From contig CM063290.1 in the NCBI GenBank assembly GCA_032173965.1, forward strand, positions 10,379,501-10,443,500: 64,000 bases of DNA, in the 5' to 3' direction. Position 1 is the stretch's first letter. Each line of letters opens with the position of its first letter. The translations under genes were made by a program, and so were the position numbers. The notes beneath the pieces were generated by a model. It saw only the letters and a program-made list of their open reading frames with translations. It did not search any database and had not been told where the DNA came from. The DNA comes from Sitta carolinensis (lineage: Eukaryota; Chordata; Aves; Passeriformes; Sittidae). Of this stretch, positions 24,305 through 36,791 are shown in pieces.

Positions 24305-27300
24305 AATTTTTGACCACAGATGTGATTATGCAGCTTTTTAATGTTACTTCATGAACAACTAATTGCAGGCTTCAGCAAGAGGTGCAGACCTTGCTAGGGA
24401 AATCAAATAAGGTATGCTCTGTGCAGCCCAATAATAAGGCTTCCAATACAAAAGTGGAAAAACAAGTCATTAGTTACAGCCATCGAATGGAGGTCTAATG
24501 GGAGCCACAGGATAAACATTCCATTTTATTATGTCTTCGTTATATGTTTTGCAAGAATCCGTGGTTATAAATTAAAATTGCTTTTTGCAGCAGCGGCTGT
24601 AAAAAGTTCAAAATCTGTGAATGTACCTATTATTTTTATTTATATCACAGCAGGCTGTAAGCAAAATTAACGTTTTCCCCCCTCCTGTTTGTTAGTTAAA
24701 AGATGGGAAAAGCATACAAATGCATATCTGCAGGCAGTGCTGAAAAATGCCCTCCCGCCTTTTTTTTTAAACTCAAGATGGCATCAGTTTAAAGTGGGAG
24801 ACAAAAGAAGGGAGGAAACCCAAACATCTCAGATAAAATTAACTTCTTTGCCATTACACAAGTTGGTAGGATCTGGTGTTTGTTTAGAAATTTAAATTAA
24901 TGCTAGTGAAAGCAAACAGACTGAACTTTGACAGATGAGACGGGACTTTGCTTGAGACCATGTCGCTGACGAAGCAGAAGGATTTCCAGGGCTCTTCTCC
25001 AATTGAACTGGCAGTGTGGAGACCCTGATTACTAGCAAAAAAAGCAGTGTTAAAACAGGATTTTCCAATGCTGTCTTCTTCCTTCTGAGCTGCTGTGTGA
25101 GGGAATGTGTTCAACCTCTGACTCTGCCCCAGACTCTGTCTTGAACTTTCCAGCAAAACAATTAAATTTTTTTTGTTTCTTAATACAGCATTTGGAAGTC
25201 ACTGCCCCAAAGTAACAGCCAGAGCAAGAGATCTGTGGGATGGAAATTTGTGGTGGTTGGAAACATCTGTTTCTTCTTTTAGAAAGGATACAAAGACATG
25301 CAGTCCTAAACCTTCATCACCCTCATCAACCCTTTTGCTTCCATTTAGGAGTTAATTATTTTCTGAGGCACTATAGGCAGCTTCTCCTCTCCAAGAGAGA
25401 GGCTGTCCTGGGCTGCCCCAAGCATCAGCAAATTACTTCTGAGCTGTACTTCACCTGATCTAGGAAAGCCTTTTGTCAGAAGCTTAAATTCATTATGTGG
25501 AGCCTGCACGTCCAAAGGAGAAAAATAACTGTATGCAAATGAGCAAGGGCAAAAACTCCACTGCTATAGAGATTTTTTTTACTCTTTCACATTATCATTC
25601 CCATAGGCCATTGAGGAAGCATGCCAAGGTGGTCTCACCTGGGCTGGGAATTCCTGCTGTAGGCAGGGTTGAGATTCATAGGCATGTTTCTCCAAGGAAT
25701 GGTCAGGAAGAGCCTCCAGCAAGGGACCATAGTACATCTCTAGGATGGATCAGATTAAAAAAGGATACATGTTTCTGAGTCTTCAGGGTGCTGCTCTTGC
25801 TGCTCCCTGGTTATCACCATTACAGTTCTGCCAGTGATGCTTAGTAATTGTTCTAAATACTAGATAAAGCCAAGAATTCAGTACCATGGAACCTAACTGG
25901 TTTTTGTCATTGGCAAATTTAGAAAAGCATGTGTTTAGTGACAAGGGACCTGTTTTAAAGTAAAAACCTGGACTTTTCAACACAAGATGAGTTCCTGCAA
26001 GCTTTGCCTCCCACTGTGCTGCCAGTTGCTGAGAAATTATTTTATTTCCCAATTTAGATGTTGGACAGTGACTCAATATACCCTGGAAATACTATCATTC
26101 TAGCAATTTTCTCATGTGGTAGCTCAGCTTAATGTCGGAGAAATGGGTAGTTATGAGTCCAGACACTATAACGTTGGACTTGGGTTCTAAAAATAAATGT
26201 TTGGTTAACTTTTAGTCATCAGCAATTTTCTACTGCCACACATGTTAGAAAATGGAATAAATGGCCTCATGCAATTCTGGGCATACTCTGTGGTCAACAG
26301 AAGTATCTGCAGAAGATTAAATATGGTGGTAATACAGATAAATGCAGTGGCCACTCTCACCCTATGGTGTGTGCACCCTGTGGTTTAGAACCTTGAGAGC
26401 AGAAGAGTTAACTGTTCAGTGAGAAGAACAAATGAGCAATTGTGCATCTAGCTAGACCTTACTAGGATGCCTGATTTCTCAAATGTCTCCTTTCTGGCTT
26501 TAGACTTGGTGGTTTAACCTTTTTCCTTCTTAGTTTCCTTTCTAAAACAGATATAATCTTTACCTCCTGTATCACGGTGGGGGTTTCAAGACTTGATTGT
26601 CTGCAAATTAGTTTTAAAGTCTATAAATGCAAAGTAGCGTTCCTGTTTTCTCTGTGAAAGGCAATGAAAATCATGTGCAGAGCCTCTCACAGCAGGCACA
26701 GTGGTTATTTGAAATGAAGGATATTTCTGCACCTTTATATGGAAATGAAAGAAAGATCTCTCTTAAATCTGTGGCTATTAAAAACGGTTAACTTTTAGCA
26801 TTTATGTAGTATTTTATATTGTCAGAGCTCTCCTATGAATCTCAGCTAAATTCTTCACAAAGCCTCTGAAAAGCTTATGGCAATATTCTGCTATTATGGT
26901 CATTTCTCCAAATTCACAGAGGAAGAAAGTAACTTAGCCAGGTTCATGTGGGTGGCAGCCCCATGGCTTTCTCCTCCCTTGGTGACAGACAGAAAGCAAG
27001 GACCTGTTCCAGGCAGATAAAAAAGGTTCCCTCAGAGGTGGAGAATGAGCTATTTAATCAAGTCATACAGTTTTATGAGTGAGTCAACATTAGGAGAGTA
27101 TGCTTCTCATTCCTTGAGGAGCAGTGCAGAGCTGTGACCTTGTCTGGAACTAAGGGCTTTGGTGGGATTTAGGATAAATGTGGCCCACTCTACCACGCGC
27201 TGAGTGTGTGCTTAGAGTGGAAATATGCAGTGCCTCAACATGGCTGAAGTCCCTGTTTCATTTTATTGCCAAGCATGGGGAAAGGCCAGTGAGATCAGGC

Positions 27301-30300
27301 ATGACTGCTGACATCCTCAGCTTTCCTGTTACTGAAGCATCTGCATGTTTTATGGGGAGCCAGATGCAAGGAATGTGGGAAATGAGGAAGAGGAAAAATG
27401 TTGTTGCCCAGTGTTCAGGATTGTTCAACCAGTTTCCTTTGGTCTTCAGTCTGGGATAGTTCATCAGACATTTGGTGGCCATGTTATGCCCCATTTGGTT
27501 TTAGAAGGCTTTAAAACAAACTCATTTATGGAAGGAGCTGTGTTGCATCTGGAGCCAGACTATCTCTGTACAGTAATTCCAGCTGTTGTTGGAATGAGAT
27601 GAGAAACCAGGAATGGAAACAAGCAGACATCTAAAAAAGCCACAGCAGATATGACACCTCATATATAAAGCACATATACAGAATTTGTATAGAATAGCAT
27701 TTTAGCAGTGAGTTTGATCTATCCTATGAAGGCTCCTGAGTTGTAATGTACAGGTTTTCGTTTTGCAGTGTGTATATTGGACGGGAGTGATGTCATTGTA
27801 GCAGTATTGACTTTGGAGCAACTCTGTTGATTTAGTAACAGCTGGGAGTATAGATCAGAGGCTAACATAGTATTGTCATCTAAGGTTCTTAAGCAACAAC
27901 TAGGAGATTGAGTAAATCATAGAGTAGCCTTTTCTATTCTCTTATTTCCTGCCTACCTAAAACAATTACACATTGAAGCTGTTTCTGGTACAACAGTGAC
28001 TTTATGGTTAGCTCTAGGGCAATCAACACCTTACCCCTGCTGGTTACCAGCCTTAATATTTTTCAATACTTTCTTTTGCGAGACATTGTTTCTAAACAAA
28101 CAGATTTTACTTCACATATAGGAAGATATCCCTGTGTGAGGTCTTGTAAAGAAGGAATGTTGTAACAGAACAGCTCAAGTAAATGACACCCTGCGATGGA
28201 AACCCATCTATTTCTGGGGAGGTTTGCTGTAGCATTCAGAGTGGTCTGTGAGTGATTTGGGCTGTTTCTGAACAGACACCACCAGTGATGTGAACCTCAT
28301 CAGAAAGGATTGTTGGCATTATAGGTAGAGAGCACAGGTTGGTATCAGGAGGGGTTGGTTGTGAACATGCATCCTCACAGATACGAAGCAAAAATAATGT
28401 TGAAAACTTGGGCCGTTTTTACAGATATACATTTCTTTCTAAGCTTTCTTTCCAAGCCCCTTATTCCTGATATTTCCCAGAAGGATTTCTCTGAATCTCA
28501 CATCCTATTTTTCTTGGACAGAGGTTTTTTTCCTGCTTCTCTTACGCTCTGCACAAGAGGCAGCTGTTCACTCCTCCTCAGTGATGAATATATGCAAGGG
28601 TCAATATACAGGGTCCAGAGCATTGTGATGACAGTGAGCAAGGCAGCTACACTGAGCTTTTGCTGATGAGAGTTTATTACTCATGGTTTCATATCAGCTC
28701 ATATCTGCCTCAGCAGTTTTGCAGATGCCTTTCTTCCCCAACACTGACTTTTCACTTGAATTGCAGGAGACTGCAATTTCTCAGACAAGGTGTGTGGCTT
28801 TCTCAGACCTGTGTGATTGCCACTGGGTAGATCTAGATTGGCAGGAACTCAAGAGATTTGATTGCTGGGAGAACCATGAGGGCTCAAATTGTGGAACTGC
28901 AAGAATGAGTACAAAAACCTACCTGACGAAAAGAAGCAACTTGACAATTGCTGACATACATATAGTTGGAGGTTTGTTGTGTGATATTAACACTCAGATG
29001 CATGCAAACGTTTTTAGACAAATATCAGCTGGGTAATAACATTTCTAGAGTTCTACCCATGTCCTCAGAGTTGGCTAATCATCCATGGTTTCTGCTCTTT
29101 TGTGTCTCCTATTAGTGAAGTTTAAAGAACTAACTCTAAGGACTGACTCCTACAGTCTTCAGCTGAATATGTGCAATGAGTTGTTTTTAACTACAACATG
29201 ATATTTGAGTGGCCTAATGTCAGCCTTTAGCACACTTGATCGAAGAATTCACCAGCTTGTTTTGACAGCTTGGGCCCTGTATTACCTTCCTTTTCCCTGG
29301 GGGTTACTGTGGATGAGCTGTTTCACATTGGTTTCTCCCATCAACCTGCTTACCCCAGGCATGAGCAATTCAGGTGGCCCATGTTCCTTTCATAGGAACT
29401 CTGGTGAGATCACTTAATCTTCCCCCCAGGGAAGAAGCCTGGCCATTACTGTGTACAAGCAGTGAAGGACTATAAGGATGAACAAGCAAGCACTCAGCAT
29501 GCAGATGCAAAAACCAAACCTTGTTTGGGGTAATTAACATGCCCAAGTCCAAAGAGAAAGTGGTGTTGAAGTGGGGGAAGTGAACCCAGAGGTTTTGACA
29601 CGCAGTGGTCTGTGCTTCCCCTGAAAAGGGGAAGTTGTAATGGCACCTGTAAGGTTTGCGGGGTTTTGTGTGAGGCCATCCAAACCGCCAAATCCAAATT
29701 TCAGTGAGTGTCTCGATTTTCTTTTGTTCCCACTTCACTGGGCTCTCAGAGAATCTCTGAGGGAAGGGCCCATGTCTTCGTGTCCTCCTGGGAGCTGCTG
29801 AGCACCATTGGTAAGCCTAGGAGCTGAAGTCCTGATGTCTTTCAAGTGATGCTTTGGAATGACATTGTCTCTCTGGCTGGGATGCACAGGCACAGGGCAG
29901 TGAGCAGAGCAAACAGGGTAGGTTTGAGTGTGTGTGTTTGCTCAGCAGAGCGCAGCTGCCTTGTCTGCTTGTTTCAGAGCACGAGGGAAGGGGGACAGCC
30001 AGCGGTCACCAGCCACCTTTAGTAAAACATTATCTCAATTAATCCTTTGGTTGTGTTGTTTATTAAGGGACAGCACTGCCCACACAGCATGTAAGTTTAT
30101 CCCCTGTCTTGTCTTAGTCAAAAGTCTAGGGCAGCCTGACAGTGCAGCAAGCTTGAAATTCCTCCTGTGGATGATGCTGAAAGAGCAAACCTCAAGAAAA
30201 GCTTTCAGTGTAGCTCAAGGCACAGCCAGTCCTGCTTGTTTGATCTCTCTCTTACCACCACAACACACATTAGTACTTGCTGATTCACAAATGCACATAT

Positions 30301-31453
30301 TCCCCCTCACTCTACATCTCTCTTGCATCTGACAACCAAGGAGTTTGCAGAGCTGACCTTCAGCATTTTTCTTGTTGCAGCATGAGCAGGTTTTAACTTA
30401 AAAATGACAGGTCAAGACTAGGGCCAGACTTACATTGTGTTTGATGCTCTGTTGGTCCAGCAGTATTTATCTTGGTTATATTGTTGTAGTAGTAGTGACT
30501 TCCAGAAGTTCATTGTTATTTCTTTTCCTGTGTCTTCAGCCTCCTGATCATTAATAAAAATTGTCCTTCCTTTTTTATTTTTCAAAAAAAAATTTGACTG
30601 TTAGACATACCACCTTTTGCAATCTTGTGTTCTGATAGGGCACTGCATATATCCATTGCTCTCTTTATCTGGCTTATTTGCAAATCTGCAGGTGCCTTGT
30701 ATATAGATAAGTCTCTTGAGAGACCTTCTATTTTTCCCACCAGCCTGAGAGCTGTTTTGGTCCCAGTCTTTGCTTTGGAGAGCTTTCTATCGTCATTCAG
30801 TGTTTAGGGAGCTGCTGGCTTTCTTGAGCACCTTTGTCGGCTTGTGTTGGGACACTGGCCCTTGTTCAGCTGGGGCTGGTGATGTGTGTGTATTTGACAT
30901 ATCATTTGCTCTTGTCACGCCATGTATCCTCTAATTACACCGACCTGGGTGGGTGCCAGCAGGAAAAGGACAAGACATACAGCACAATATGAGATGGCAG
31001 AGAGGTTTTACTGGTGTGTGAGGAAAGATTTTATCCTTGCCCTTTTAGCAAATGTTTGATATTCACAGGAATGTCCAAAGTGCTCTCCTTGTTCTCAGGA
31101 GCTGGGGCCCAGCTCCAAGCAGTTGTAAACAGCTCTCTCAGCCTTGCACAAGGCTCTGTGATGTGAACACATGGCTGTTTTCACACAGGTCCTCCTTGCA
31201 CAGGAGTAGTGTCCTTAGTGCCAAATCACCTTTGAGCCACAAAGCACTTATTAATCCCACCAAAAGCTCTCTGACTGACTGAGACAAATTCACCTATGAA
31301 AATTGAACTAATGCAATGTGATGACTCAGAAACATCAAGGGATTTTTTTATTTGTTTGTTTTGAACCACAAATGGTGCTGCCTGAGGTTTACCTAGGGTC
31401 AAGCTACAAACTGTAGAGCCAAGTTTTGACTGTGCTGTTCTTTGGAGCTTAGT

Positions 31454-31463
31454 CCTTTATAGG
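31454..31463. promoter_or_regulatory. CArG box (SRF-type) match CCTTTATAGG
   Basis: This is an exact match to CC(A/T)6GG, the serum response factor site. LPP is enriched in smooth muscle and reported to respond to SRF/myocardin, so CArG boxes in its introns are plausible elements. By rough expectation several exact matches occur by chance in 64 kb of AT-rich DNA, so this is only a candidate. Confidence 0.2.
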
Positions 31464-34400
31464 AAAGCCAGTCCTTAACTGGGATACATAATCAGATTTG
31501 AATTTCACCTCAGAGCCAAGAACTGATCTCTAACTTCTGCAGTTCTGCATTTACTGTAAAGTACGTGTTTATAGTCAGCGTCACACAGCCACATGACTGG
31601 TAAATAAGCAAGTCCCAAAAATAAACACTGTAAAATAGGAAACCTATGGACAGTATTTACATCATCAAAGTTTCCCTAAATATTTTCAACTACTATTGTT
31701 TGTCTAATCTTGTCATCATCTTTTTTGTTTGTTTGCTTTTTGCTTTTCTTAACTGACTTTGTACAGATTCTTTTTAATGTGAATTACACACCATGTTTTG
31801 CTGGTATTTTGTCAGGGAGAAATGTTCATCTGATTTGGAGGGAAATCCTGTTCAGGCATGAAGATAAAACAAAGATTTGTGTAGTAGGTGCAAATTTACA
31901 TCTGTTTTCATCCATTATTTTAGCATGAAGATAGTATTCAGGTGGGGAGAACTGATACTCATTTCTAGTGCTAAATCAGTTGTTGATCCTCCTAACTGAG
32001 TGAAAGTAGCTGACAATCCCAGGGAAAAGTAAAGAAAAATTTTGGGGGCTTGTGCCATTTCAGACTGGAGAATATAACTTTTGCTTTTTCTATCTTCACA
32101 TATGATCTTGCCAAAATTTCTAGCGTGCTCACAGTGCTCTGACTTCAGTGCTGCTTTGCTTTTTTTGACTTGTGATCATCTCAGCTTCATTGCTAACAAC
32201 TAACCCCTTTCATCACTCTCTCTCTCTCTGTTTATTTAGAGATTGACCTTTTGAGTGTTTGCACTAACAGTTTCTCTTTGTGAATTGTTCAACCACAGAA
32301 AATAAGTTCCAAGGAAGGGAATGTTATTTTTCTTTTGCATACTTGCAGGATTCAGAAGTTGTGCCTGTGCACCCGCTTTTCAAATGAAGCACACCCAGTT
32401 GCTCTTGCCTGTTTTGGGATGCCCAGAGTTTAGGAGACAGTGCACTGTAAGGAAAATTAACAATTGTAATTTGGCCTAGAGTGTGGCATTAGGATATATT
32501 GGCACCAGTGATAACAAAGGGGTCAAGCACTTTGTTTTGCATCCCCTTTGAAAAGTCTCCTCTTAGGGATGCAGTTTCTCCAGAGCCGCACACATGAACA
32601 ACATTTTCTGCCATTTGCAGGGCTGGCTATGAGGAAGACTCTGCAGAACCTGCAGCATTTGGAAGAGCAAAAGAAATAATCTCTTCTTTTCCTTACAGCA
32701 CCTGATACGCAAATAAAAGGCAGCGAAATCTTGCACATGGAAGAGCCTGCACATTTTCAGTTTCTTGTAGTCCTTGGCTACAGACAGAAGTAAAATGTAC
32801 ATATGTTAACAGGACAGCAAGATCTTGGTCTGGCAGTCATTCTAGAGGTTAATGTGTTGTTCTCTGAACCATTGATAACTTTCCTGTACGAAGAAGAGCA
32901 GGCAGAAAGTTTCAGCAGGAAAAACAGAAGTTCAGATCAAAGTAGAGGAGCAAGCACTGGAAACCCTGTTTGCTCCAGAGCAAAGCAAAGCTGAGGAATG
33001 GAAGACACAGAGAAAGCAGGACACTAAGGATTGATGTCTACCACAAACAAAAGCAGCTCTGGAATGGTTATTGCACAGAGAAGCACTTAGGAACTCCAGT
33101 GCTCAGAATTAGGCTAGAGTGACTGTGATGGCTTTTGACAGAGCTCTAGGATGCATCTCCTCTCTTAAGTGTGAGAGGAGCAGGAAACCACAGGGAAATG
33201 ACTGCAAACCCCTTGTCAAAAGCTTTGAGAAATCTTCCTGACTTTTACTTTTCCAAACTTGACACTGTTATTCCTAAATCTGTTACATTACAAAGCACAG
33301 CACACGTGTGAGCTGCTGAGTTGCTGTTTAATGAAGCATAGTTTCCTATTGCCTGTGAGACGGTTTTTACAGACATGAGGTTTGCACTTTGGTCTGGCTA
33401 CTAGAGCCGAGCCCTGAGCTCGAGGGCCTGCAGTGGTCTCGAGTAAGGGATAATCATTCTGTTATTTCTGCACCTCATTTAGCAACCCTGCTGAATTATC
33501 TAACACTGGTCAGGTGAAAGCTAAGGTCAGATTCCACATCTTCAGCCCCAAGAAGAGCTATGAGAAGTTAATCTTTGTGGTATGTGGTGTCACCATTCAT
33601 CTGTACTGTCACCTGCAGTGTTCTAACCACATGGTGCAGGAAACAGCAATACATTGAAAAGAGAAAATTTCAGTCATTTCAGGCCCAAAGCTGGGTCTGG
33701 CCATGTCCTCTGGTGCGTAAGAACTTTCACTGGCTGTGGGCTCTGGCATCTGCCTTGCACACACGTTTCTCAACCTGCAATCTATTGGCTAAGAGCCACA
33801 TTTTGTTTAAATCTTAAGGCGTTGCAGCTGGCCAGGTTGGTCATGCTGAAATACGTAAGTGCTGTGCCTTGCAGGCCCCTGTGATCCATCTGCAAGAGAG
33901 ATTGATCTCCTAGGTGTCCCTTGCCTAATCCCTGAGCTTTGATATGGCCAGGCTGTTCTTCAGCCAGTAACTCATGCTGGTGCTGGTACCAATTTCCCAG
34001 TATCCTGAGTTAGCCTGTAAGCTTATTGCATTCCCCTTAATTCATTTACCCTGAAACTGTCCAAATGTTATGGATTAAGGGCCAAAACAAAGCATACTGT
34101 CCTTGATCTTGATTACAGTAGGTTTGGCTTTGCTCACTGCATTTATACTTTTCCTTCCTGATTATCTGGCTGTACTTTGCACACCCAGGATCCATTATTT
34201 ATTCACTTGTCTGCAGCTTCATTTGCTTCTTTGCTATGGTCCTCACCCTTCTCCTTTTTACTACCACCTCTGTTGAGATGTCTGAGTGGACTGTCATGAC
34301 TGGGATCAGGGATACCACTGGTCACCCCCGGGTGGTTTATCCTCAGCCTCACACATCCACCTTGGTCCTTTGGTAAGGATCCATCACTCCCTCCCTGTCA

Positions 34401-36781
34401 CTGCTGTCCTGCACTGACAGCCATACTCAGAGAGTTTGGTGCAAATCCAAGCAGATAAGTCAGAAATGTTCAGACCCAATGGATTTCCTTGGGTTTCAGG
34501 TCATGTTACAAGGACAGATTGAAGCATTTAGCACCCAACATGCCACTTATGTGCTGGAAGCAAAATTTCAACAGTGTGGTCACCACCTTAACTCTGCTCC
34601 ATCACAGGACAGCAACTCCAAAATGCAGCATCCAGGCTGGGCAGCCTCTGTCCTCTGCTTTTTGGTGGTGTTACAAAAAGGATGCTTTGGAGATGACAGT
34701 TGTGGTAGACCAGCTCTGTGCATCTGCAACCTTTGTTAGGGACATCATCTCCTAATTCTTGTGTTCTGCAGCAATGGGAAATGTTGGACAACTGGGGTAA
34801 TGCTGACCAACAGTTTTGGGAACTTGGTGGGGACTCAGTGACTTTGTGGAAAGAGGCAGGGACAGGGAGTAGAAATCTCCTGTTGAGAGAGGAGTGTAAC
34901 TGATTGGTCCCTGCAGCTGTCTTTTTGGCTGCTTTTTCTCCTCTTGATTTCTAGCATGGAGAGGAGCAAGGGATGCTAAAAGTCTTTCCTGCTGGCAGAG
35001 AGGAGCAGTTTGAATGTCTCTCTGCAAAAAATGTACATTTTTGAGGGAATAGCCAGGTACCTTGGTGTCACCCAAGGTTCCTTAGTTCATTGAATCTTAG
35101 AAATGTAGAGTCTGGGGGGATGGAGACTCTCCATGGACACTATCCCATTCACATCAGAAAAGCAGGATTGAGCATATTTCAGGGATGACCTTCCAGACAC
35201 TTAGTCTGGTGAAGGCCATTTCTAGTTGGGAATCCCAGTGTTGCTACCAAATACCTGCTGGACTCCTGACCTGAATTTCTGCTGGTATGGTACTAAGAGG
35301 GCACCTAGGCTTAGCCAGCCCTGTCAAGATGTTTCTTCCATGACAAGTTTGATAGGAATAAATGTGGGCCTGGCATGGGGATGGTGAGCTGCTTTGGGGA
35401 GTGGATTTGGGAGGGTTCGAGACCTGAGCTGCCTTGTTTTCTCTGTTCCCCAAAACAAGGAAATATTCATTTTTGTTGCCAAAGTGTGATTTTTTTTTTC
35501 CTTCAATATAAAATCAAGGCCTGAGGCCCAAGTGTTGCAAACACACGTTAGCACCTGATCTTTCTCACTAGAAATAACTGTGCAGCGAGAGTATGATAAT
35601 GCAGCTGTAACATATTGCAATACCTCTCCTTTTTCTTTCCTTTGAGGCCAAATTTTTCTCTCTGGCACCCAGCATTAGAAATACAAATCTGTACTTGGCT
35701 GCTAGAGAAGCAGCCTGAGGTACGATTTTCCATAATACAATGCATTTGACTTCAGTAGGGGCTGAAAGGATGCAGCAGTTCAGAAAAGGTGACTTCTCGT
35801 TTAGTGTTTACAGATACATTTCAAAGCTTGACTTCAGACACGTGAGTTTGAAAATGTTTGACCTAAAGTTTTTTTCCCCTTTTGGTTTACTGCCAGCTCT
35901 TATCTGGTCATTACTGTAGCAGGTCACCACATTATCCCTTACGAGCAGCTATCAGTAAGTGTCAATTCCCAGCAAATGAATTCAGCAACTTGACAATATT
36001 TTTTTTTTATGATGTCTATTTAAAGATGACAAAAATCATAAATCTTATAGGCTTGTCACTGAGAGTTTTTATTGAGTTTGTTGATGAAACAACTTCACAG
36101 CTCAGCTGAAGAGGAACTGCAGTGTATGAAGAGGCAAAATATTTTTGATAGTGTGCAGTAGTCCAAGAAATTGAAGATAGAAACCAACTTGCTGGCATTC
36201 TGTCCATATTCCTTCTTTCTGTTCAGAGAAGGAGCTTCTCTTCACACCCCTAAGAGAGACAGAGCATTTTCCAGTCGCTCTGGAAAAGAGGCCAATCACC
36301 ACAGGAAGCAGGGACTGTTTTTAACCACGGGAGTTAGAGAAGGGGAATTAAGACCTGGAGGGCGGCAGTCGGGGTGAGCGTCACCTCCCTGAGTGCAGCA
36401 GTGTTTCCTTCTCTCCTTCACGTCCTGCAGTGGAAAGTTCCATTGCAATACTGTTGTTTTACAACTACAAATTTTATTTGCTGAGGAAATTTTGAATCTT
36501 GTGGACATTTTGATAACAGCCCATAAACTCTCCTCCATAAATCTGTTCAGTAAATTCCCTGGTTGCTATTTGCATTCTCATCCTCTGTGCAGGCCAGTGG
36601 CTCTCACTGACACTTACTTTATTTTGCAGTCAACGAATTGACTGTCAGAGTTTATGGAGTAATTGCAGAATTATGCAACAAGTGGGAAGGGTTATGGTTT
36701 TCTGTAGAAGGAAGGTATAATTGTAACAACTAATATAACTGCTTTAGCAACCACCCTGACACCAGGTTGGTTCATAAAATT

Positions 36782-36791
36782 CCAAATTTGG
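36782..36791. promoter_or_regulatory. CArG box (SRF-type) match CCAAATTTGG
   Basis: This is the second exact CC(A/T)6GG match I found, and it is fully palindromic. It lies in the large intron 5.3 kb downstream of the other one. The two are not clustered and number no more than expected by chance, so function is unproven. Confidence 0.2.

Noticed and set aside
31098..31116. 19-bp odd palindrome GGAGCTGGG-G-CCCAGCTCC
   Set aside because: The arm length is within chance expectation for a 64-kb window, and nothing around it suggests a function.
35087..35240. Possible further antisense CR1 (TTGAATCTTAGAAATGTAGAG...)
   Set aside because: Only the first 25 or so bases resemble an inverted CR1 start, and the rest does not follow the consensus. 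The support is too weak to annotate.
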